Below, piece by piece: positions 33,620 through 39,838 of a stretch of DNA of 39,838 nt. Position numbers and translations under genes: made by a program. The stretch is from IMG/VR virus record IMGVR_UViG_3300048446_000552, positions 1 to 39,838 of that record. The stretch is one strand, 5' to 3'. Every line of letters starts with the position of its first letter. Position 1 is the first letter of the stretch. Source of the DNA: a virus. Below the pieces are notes generated by a model. That model saw nothing but the letters and a program-made list of their open reading frames with translations, made no database searches and had not been told where the DNA came from.

Positions 33620-36600
33620 TTAAGATGGCTGAAAATGCCCCTTAGTGAATAAGTTAAGTTCGTCTACACCTGAATCTGCTACTTCGTAATACAATCCAAG
33701 AGGATCTCCAGAATTATTAATTGAGCCAATTGGACTTCCCGAAACATGGAGTGGGAGATTAAAATCGCTAGTAGAATCGGTGTCTGATATTCCTAAAACT
33801 CCAAATGTATTTAGCCTTAGTTCTATATCATTATACACATTTCCCTTGCCCGCAGGCTTAATTAGATTCATTTCAGCCTTTGCTGTAGGAGCCGTACCTT
33901 CAGTAAACAATCTAGCATAAGCAGCTTGGAAAGTTCCAAATAGATATGCACCTTGAATTTCTTCAATAAATGGTCTATGTACAACATATCCCTTTGGATT
34001 ATAATCACGACCAGATGCTTCTATAAATATTTCACCATCATGACTAGCAAACACAACACCGTTTTGATATATATTCTTATCGTACTCTGAGCCGTTGCTA
34101 AAATCAAACTCCACGTATTTTTCATGATCTTGAACATCCATATTGCCAAATATTCTACCAGCTATATGAGTGTCAGGATGGGAGAAAGAAGGAGCTGGCC
34201 TTCTAAGCATCGCGTCATAGGTGTAAACGGCTCCACCAGATGACAATACTGAAGACGGAATGCCAGAACCATAGTCGTGAGCAGGAGAACCAACAACAAG
34301 AGCGTAGTCTTGATCAGATCTAGCATTTCTGTCTAGAGCTACAGATCTACCAAAGAAATCGTTTTCGTTTACAGCATTATATCCTTCAGGTATTAGTTTT
34401 TGTATAAACACCCAATCTTGAGACTTGCTTCCCCAATCTGATATCTTGTTTTCGTATGTGTAAACAGCGCCTTGGTTTGTTGATCCACCAGAAGATAGAT
34501 CGTTTTTCTGTATCTCTGGTATGTCAAATTGATTATTAAATTCTTTTCTAATAAATTCTCCAGAGTTTTCTACGTCAGTAATCTCCTGTATGTTTGCAGT
34601 TCCATCGTGAGCTGGAGCTGAAATGGCAATTACATCTCCGTCAATGTCAAACGACATTCCAAACTGATCTCCAGCGCTTAGTGTATCTGGCCTGAATTTC
34701 TTAGTAGGAGACCAAGCTGTTTGAATGGCTAGATTTTTACTTTCTCCATTATTGTCCTGTGTAAACTTATATACAGATCCAGCACCGCCATCAAAACCTA
34801 ATTGAGCATTAAGTAAAGGACTCTTAGGACTGTTTGTTATTATTTGATTTATGCTAGTAATGTCCTGACCAGAGAATGCGGCGAATGGAGAAGAGACATA
34901 TATTTCACCTTTATGTATCTTTACCTTATAACCAAATAGGTCGCCGGGATATCCAGACATATGTGGAGACATTTCGTGTAAGTCTAAGAAGTCATATTCA
35001 AACGACTTCATCAAAGAGTTAGCGCCCTCACCATAACCATTATCTTCATAGGTTACGCCGTTAATATCAGTTTTAAACCTACACCAACTTCCCATAGAAT
35101 CCATTATGCCAGAGAACCCAGCTATTTTACCTCTTCTAGCTGCATGTTTATCTTCATCTGTAAAAGGAGGCATCGGGCTTCTTGGAGTTGTATGGCTTGG
35201 ACCTTTGGACATAATTGGCTCCATAGGTGATATCCATTCTCTCGATGGGTATGTATTATCTGCCTCATCACCAAAGTAACTACTTGGATCTTTTATTGTG
35301 GTTTGGGTATAACTTCCAAACAAATTATTAAATCCAGAATTAATCTCAGAACTCATTAGTCTGGCTGGACTAGTAACTTCTGGAGATACTAGTTTCAACA
35401 TGCTTTCGTACTGTAGAGTTGTACCATACTCTTCGTAATACTCTTCCATATCGTCATATAATGATGGATACAAAGTACGCATGAGGTATACTAAGTCTCC
35501 ATTTATTTCATTTTCTTGGTTTTGCACAAGAATTTGCTTACCCTGTATCAAACTGGCATCACTAATTAGAGTAATCCTAGACCTCTCATAGCCAGAAAGG
35601 AAAGGCGCTTGATGATATATTTCTTGAGCAACTGTTACTGGTCCGTCATGAATTTCTGGACCCGGAGTTCCAAAGCCTTCTTCGCTCTTGCAGAAATCTG
35701 ATGGACAATACTTAGAACTTTCAGAACTTATTTCATGTATAACTTCAGTGTTAATAATCTTTTCTGGCGTACCATCAGATACTTTAACCGTTTCATATCC
35801 ATACTGAGGCCACTGGAAAGTTTCTATCTTAGTACTGATTTTAGCACCCGAAACAGCTATTAATCTTTGCGTGTATATACGTTCTGGATTTAAAGTTTCA
35901 TTACCATAATAATCACCCTGTATGTATACTGATATTCCAGAAACACCAGTTGGAACTGTAAAGTCTTCGTGGTAAGTATAAAGAACTCCCCCGTAATTTT
36001 CTACTCCCCACTCTTCATCAGAGATATGAACATCATAACCAGTTTGGTCTGGGTATTGCCGAGACGACGGTCTTTCACTACCTGTCGGAACTTTTGCCTT
36101 CAACCCATACTCATCCTCACCATAAACCAATGGGTTTAATAATTCAAATATACTCATCTCTCCATTTAGTTTTTCTACACTGAAAGGAGAGGGATTAGTA
36201 TCAGTGATATAAAAACCAAGAACCCTGTCTTCAGACTTTCGCTCAGAAGAAAACGTTGCGTAAAATCTGTACTTTTGTTCAGGCTCTACTGGGAAGTCAA
36301 CCCTTGTAGTACCAGTTCTCATGAAAGGAGTTCCAGTATCAGCAGTCTTTTTCTCAGTAATGAAAGCAGGGAGATATAACAAAGATGAAGTATTAAACGT
36401 CTCTTCTAGAGCAATTAAGTGTTCAACATTAACAGTGTCATTTGCCAGAGTTGGGGTAGTGCCAATAGGACCGAAGCTTGAGAACTCTCCACGTTTACCT
36501 GTTATGAAATCGGTGTTAAACCTGTCTATCCGAAAGTACTCATTCCACGAAGAACCAGCGCTACTAGTAGGTCTTTCAAACGGAAGATGTGCAAGGCCAC

Positions 36601-39600
36601 GATCTCTCACATCTGCATACTTATGTTTAGCCTCAAGATATAAAGGCTTAATCCTTGACTCAAACTTAGCAAGTATTTGTTCTAATATTCTTGCCTTGTT
36701 TTGCATTTCTGCTTGGACAAGACTCTGCTCATCACCATCGTCAGCAGTTGACTCCCAATCATTAGCTCTTCTTTCAATTCCTATGGTTATGACTAATTTT
36801 CTGTGTTCTCCATCAGCTAACCACGTTTTAATTTGATTAGCTTCTGCGTCTGAAGGTACGTTTTTAGGATTGGCAATCCACAGTACGTCAAACTGAGAAG
36901 CCTGTTGGTTGATTTGAGACATTTGAACATTTTCAAAAACCTCGTAATTTAATACCCACCTAAATGTACTAGCAAGAACAGACTTATCATACGCATCTAT
37001 AAAGGATGTTCTACCTGTCCAGCCACCAAGTTGTGCTACTCTTGATGAACCAAACTCATCTTTGTCTAATAGATTCATATATAATAGAACATTTTTATCC
37101 GTTCCAAAGCTCATAGCTTGTTGAGACTCTAATTCTGTTGTCGTCATAACAACAATTTTTGACTTGTTAGTACCTACTTCTTCTTCAACGCATACAGGAA
37201 GAGTTTCTTGTATTGTAATGCTGTAATCTTCAGTCTCTTCTAGAATTTCAGCCTTAGCCATTAACAAAGCGTTTTTATTATTCTGTTCTAAAATTGGATT
37301 ATCTTCATCAAAGAATAGACTGTTAGATGTCGTATTAAATTCATTGTAGTTTAAATATGTATAATTACCACTATCGTGTGTCCAACCAAATTCTATTTCT
37401 TTAGATACATTATCACCGTCAAATTGTTCATCAGTTGTTGTTTCGTATCCTTTTATGAATTGTACTTGTTTATAACGAGGTCCAGTAGCTGGTATAATCT
37501 TTGTAACAATTTTCTTTTCTGCTGCCGCCAAGATAGGAATAGGTTCGTAAGTTTTCTTAGGAAATTCTGGGCAAGGCACAGCGTCGTCACAGCACCCACA
37601 ATTATAAGTCTCTGGAAGGTTATGAGTGCCATAAACTAAGGCAGGGTTAACTTTGTAAGTTTTCTCCTTCCCAAAACAATCAAAACAGATTTCAGTCCAC
37701 TCTGCCCTTAAATCTCCCTCATGCTTAACAACATGATTGCACCTACTATTTAACTGAAAGTATCCCTGTTCTTCACCTTGTTGAGCTGCCTGAGCCTCTA
37801 TGCCTTCAAGACCTTGAAGTATAGTGTCTTTTTTTGGCTTTGAGCAATCATAGCCTCTATACATTCCTTCCTCATGTAATCTAATATCAGCAACGCCAGA
37901 GCCTCGAATATTTCCAGCATATACATATGTAAAAGTAGTCTTGTCTGGCACAAAGGATGGTATATTGTTATAATATAAACCCGTGTCTTGATCTACCATA
38001 GACTCATATCTGTTAGATGCAGGATGTAATCTCATTCTAGAGTCTAGATTATCTAGAAGTCTATTAATAATCGAATTGCTTTTATAGTATGCGTTTCCGT
38101 TTCCATTTTCGTCAGTTTCCCAAATAGGATCATCCCCAACTAACACAAGATTCCTATCACCTAAAGCTAGCCAGTTTTTGATATTATCAATGTATTCCTT
38201 ACTAAGCCTATCTATCTCTGGAGTAATTATAAATAACAATCCAACATCTTGAGGAATTTCTGGATCTTCAAAGCTACTCTCTGCATACTCTAATTTTCCA
38301 ACTGAATTAGACATATTTGAATATACATTTTCAAAATACTTAAAATATTTTCCAATATCAGATTCAGCCTGAATATCATCTGCATCATTTTCTTTCATAT
38401 ACTTTAATAGTTCTATTGTTCTATTTAAGTTACCCCAAGCACCGTACTGCATAACTTTGTTATGACTATAATATCTTCTAGCTTGGAGAACTCTTACAGA
38501 GCCAGAGTTAACTTTAGAGAACCATTGTGTTGGATCACTACCTTTTGGTCCCGGCTTATGCCAAAGAAGCCCATCGTCTGTTGGTCCTAAACCATCTGTT
38601 GGAGAACCTATAGCAACAAGAGTTCCGTCTTCATTAATGTCAACACTATATCCTAACCTTGGATTGGCATGATATTTGCTTGTCAACCAAGACCATGTGT
38701 GAGGTGGATTTATTTCTTGAGCAGTAATCTCTTTAGCCATACTATAACCATAATATACACTGTTATAGTATGATCTAAAGGTATACTGACCGCTAGGAGA
38801 TAAATTGTCATAAACTTCTTTAGCAAACTTAATTGAATTTGCAGAACTAATTGAAGCACTCATCTTAGTTAAGAATGATGTTCTTGCTTCTCGCAATTCA
38901 AGGTGATCGTTTACACCTATGCGCTGAACCCAATTAATAAACAATGACTCAAAAGAATCTCTGTACTCGTAACTAAAATCTCTTTCGTATATTCTTACGT
39001 GCGAAGACATGTAGGGAGATCCAATTACAATTGCATTACCTTGATCACTGATAGCAACGTCATGACCAAATCTATCAATATGAGTATCATTAGTGGTGGT
39101 TGGAGAATCTATCCTTTGTACAACTTTCCAATCGTCGTCATATTTTCCAAACACAAATACAGCACCACCGCTAGGAGGAGCAACATTAAATCCGGGTGTC
39201 TCCGTATTAAAGGTTCCAAACCCTTCAGTCGCAAACAATTTATAATCTCCGGTCTGTATTAGCCTATCAATATCTAAAGCTCTATTTAAGATATAAGTAG
39301 CTTGACCATACCAACTTTCTATATCTCTCCCTACTCTATCTTCCTCATCACCATCAAAAGCGCCAAGATTAACTGTATTTCCTATAGTAATATCTATGGA
39401 AGGTCTAGACGGAGTTCCAACATTGTCAACTAATCCATTATTGTAAGCCTGATTCTTAGACCATTCTATAAATCTTTCAAGACCACCATTTCCTTCTAAA
39501 GAAGTATTAGTTGTAGATCCAACCGCCCTAGTTCCAAAGGACAAGGAAGTATCTACAAAGTAAGTCATGATTGCTGGCTGTCCACCATTTTGTTTAGTAG

Positions 39601-39838
39601 AATCTTGAGGGTATACCTCGTTGTATATATCTTTAAGATCTGAGAACAACTGCTCATTAGCAACTGCTCTCTGAGATTCTGTAACTCCAGCTATTCTTTC
39701 CACTTGTTTTACAATCACAAAATCTGGTTCTGGAATCGGACAATCTTCCCAAGTTGGACCAGCTGGTATGTCTGTTCCTTTTATACCTTCACAGATTATA
39801 ATCTTTACATCAAACCTAACTGGTGGATTAGAAAAGTA
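33620..39838 (-). CDS. Giant FG-GAP-repeat protein, 5' end outside window (at least 2072 residues)
   Basis: The frame is open to the right edge. The first in-window start codon (GTG 39718) has no SD and is preceded by forty sense codons ending PIPEPDF, so the true start lies outside. FG-GAP-like beta-propeller repeats occur early (about residues 250-290, FGHDVAISDQGNAIVIGSP; about 395-450, LGYSVDINEDGTLVAIGSP) and again late (FGMSFDIDGDVIAISAP and FGRSVALDRN...YALVVGSP). Between them lie two Rossmann-like segments with the shared pattern I..WLA.G.R.LV...G (about 530-610 and 910-1070) and a Cys-rich patch (NCGCCDDAVPCPEF). It is probably a surface, tail or host-contact protein. Confidence 0.75.
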   Translation of the reverse strand, partial: YFSNPPVRFDVKIIICEGIKGTDIPAGPTWEDCPIPEPDFVIVKQVERIAGVTESQRAVANEQLFSDLKDIYNEVYPQDSTKQNGGQPAIMTYFVDTSLSFGTRAVGSTTNTSLEGNGGLERFIEWSKNQAYNNGLVDNVGTPSRPSIDITIGNTVNLGAFDGDEEDRVGRDIESWYGQATYILNRALDIDRLIQTGDYKLFATEGFGTFNTETPGFNVAPPSGGAVFVFGKYDDDWKVVQRIDSPTTTNDTHIDRFGHDVAISDQGNAIVIGSPYMSSHVRIYERDFSYEYRDSFESLFINWVQRIGVNDHLELREARTSFLTKMSASISSANSIKFAKEVYDNLSPSGQYTFRSYYNSVYYGYSMAKEITAQEINPPHTWSWLTSKYHANPRLGYSVDINEDGTLVAIGSPTDGLGPTDDGLLWHKPGPKGSDPTQWFSKVNSGSVRVLQARRYYSHNKVMQYGAWGNLNRTIELLKYMKENDADDIQAESDIGKYFKYFENVYSNMSNSVGKLEYAESSFEDPEIPQDVGLLFIITPEIDRLSKEYIDNIKNWLALGDRNLVLVGDDPIWETDENGNGNAYYKSNSIINRLLDNLDSRMRLHPASNRYESMVDQDTGLYYNNIPSFVPDKTTFTYVYAGNIRGSGVADIRLHEEGMYRGYDCSKPKKDTILQGLEGIEAQAAQQGEEQGYFQLNSRCNHVVKHEGDLRAEWTEICFDCFGKEKTYKVNPALVYGTHNLPETYNCGCCDDAVPCPEFPKKTYEPIPILAAAEKKIVTKIIPATGPRYKQVQFIKGYETTTDEQFDGDNVSKEIEFGWTHDSGNYTYLNYNEFNTTSNSLFFDEDNPILEQNNKNALLMAKAEILEETEDYSITIQETLPVCVEEEVGTNKSKIVVMTTTELESQQAMSFGTDKNVLLYMNLLDKDEFGSSRVAQLGGWTGRTSFIDAYDKSVLASTFRWVLNYEVFENVQMSQINQQASQFDVLWIANPKNVPSDAEANQIKTWLADGEHRKLVITIGIERRANDWESTADDGDEQSLVQAEMQNKARILEQILAKFESRIKPLYLEAKHKYADVRDRGLAHLPFERPTSSAGSSWNEYFRIDRFNTDFITGKRGEFSSFGPIGTTPTLANDTVNVEHLIALEETFNTSSLLYLPAFITEKKTADTGTPFMRTGTTRVDFPVEPEQKYRFYATFSSERKSEDRVLGFYITDTNPSPFSVEKLNGEMSIFELLNPLVYGEDEYGLKAKVPTGSERPSSRQYPDQTGYDVHISDEEWGVENYGGVLYTYHEDFTVPTGVSGISVYIQGDYYGNETLNPERIYTQRLIAVSGAKISTKIETFQWPQYGYETVKVSDGTPEKIINTEVIHEISSESSKYCPSDFCKSEEGFGTPGPEIHDGPVTVAQEIYHQAPFLSGYERSRITLISDASLIQGKQILVQNQENEINGDLVYLMRTLYPSLYDDMEEYYEEYGTTLQYESMLKLVSPEVTSPARLMSSEINSGFNNLFGSYTQTTIKDPSSYFGDEADNTYPSREWISPMEPIMSKGPSHTTPRSPMPPFTDEDKHAARRGKIAGFSGIMDSMGSWCRFKTDINGVTYEDNGYGEGANSLMKSFEYDFLDLHEMSPHMSGYPGDLFGYKVKIHKGEIYVSSPFAAFSGQDITSINQIITNSPKSPLLNAQLGFDGGAGSVYKFTQDNNGESKNLAIQTAWSPTKKFRPDTLSAGDQFGMSFDIDGDVIAISAPAHDGTANIQEITDVENSGEFIRKEFNNQFDIPEIQKNDLSSGGSTNQGAVYTYENKISDWGSKSQDWVFIQKLIPEGYNAVNENDFFGRSVALDRNARSDQDYALVVGSPAHDYGSGIPSSVLSSGGAVYTYDAMLRRPAPSFSHPDTHIAGRIFGNMDVQDHEKYVEFDFSNGSEYDKNIYQNGVVFASHDGEIFIEASGRDYNPKGYVVHRPFIEEIQGAYLFGTFQAAYARLFTEGTAPTAKAEMNLIKPAGKGNVYNDIELRLNTFGVLGISDTDSTSDFNLPLHVSGSPIGSINNSGDPLGLYYEVADSGVDELNLFTKGHFQPS

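Noticed and set aside
36321-36836. Plus-strand ORF of 171 residues inside the giant minus gene
   Set aside because: Antisense shadow; the minus frame is continuous and carries domain motifs.

Overview
The window reads as part of a large, AT-rich, double-stranded DNA tailed-phage-like genome. It is densely packed, with most genes overlapping by 1-20 bases. There are two long, oppositely oriented blocks that converge on a single hairpin terminator near 23003-23034. I see no tRNA, rRNA, CRISPR array, insertion sequence or integrase. The best hint of a host is at the left edge: the C-terminal part of a DUF1559-type protein with an exact H-X9-DG motif and a TRAGGEV-like tail. That family is expanded mainly in Planctomycetota, so I infer a virus of a planctomycete, probably aquatic. 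The inference rests on one gene.

Plus-strand block, 1-22970. First come small accessory genes (DUF1559 fragment, tiny membrane and Cys-rich proteins, a Vsr/DUF559-like nuclease). A replication and recombination set follows: DnaB-type helicase, short DnaG-type primase, deoxynucleotide monophosphate kinase, and a RecB/Cas4-like nuclease with a likely Fe-S cluster. After a family-2 glycosyltransferase and several small phage genes (including a soluble PAP2 phosphatase and an FkbM methyltransferase) comes a DNA polymerase III locus. There the alpha subunit is encoded as two proteins, with a PD-(D/E)XK nuclease gene and a DnaQ-type proofreading exonuclease gene between the halves, followed by an SSB. 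From 13885 to 21093 lies a cluster of glycosyltransferase and sugar-metabolism-like genes: two GT-B enzymes, a DUF5672 protein, an RgpF-like protein, a degenerate nucleotidyltransferase and a degenerate methyltransferase. The block ends with an EDxHD-type endonuclease, a putative Rad52-like annealing protein and a zinc-ribbon protein.

Minus-strand block, 23033-39838, transcribed leftward. Seven large genes have the character of virion structural or host-contact proteins. They include a protein with 58 consecutive serines followed by Thr/Pro-rich sequence, a 1370-residue protein, and a protein of at least 2072 residues that runs off the right edge and carries FG-GAP-like repeats and a duplicated Rossmann-like domain.

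How it may fit together (inference): the plus block replicates the genome with a pol III-type machine whose core subunits are interleaved in one operon. The sugar-enzyme cluster may decorate virion proteins, with the Ser/Thr-rich protein an obvious candidate acceptor, or may alter host surface glycans. The minus block builds the tail or host-recognition apparatus.
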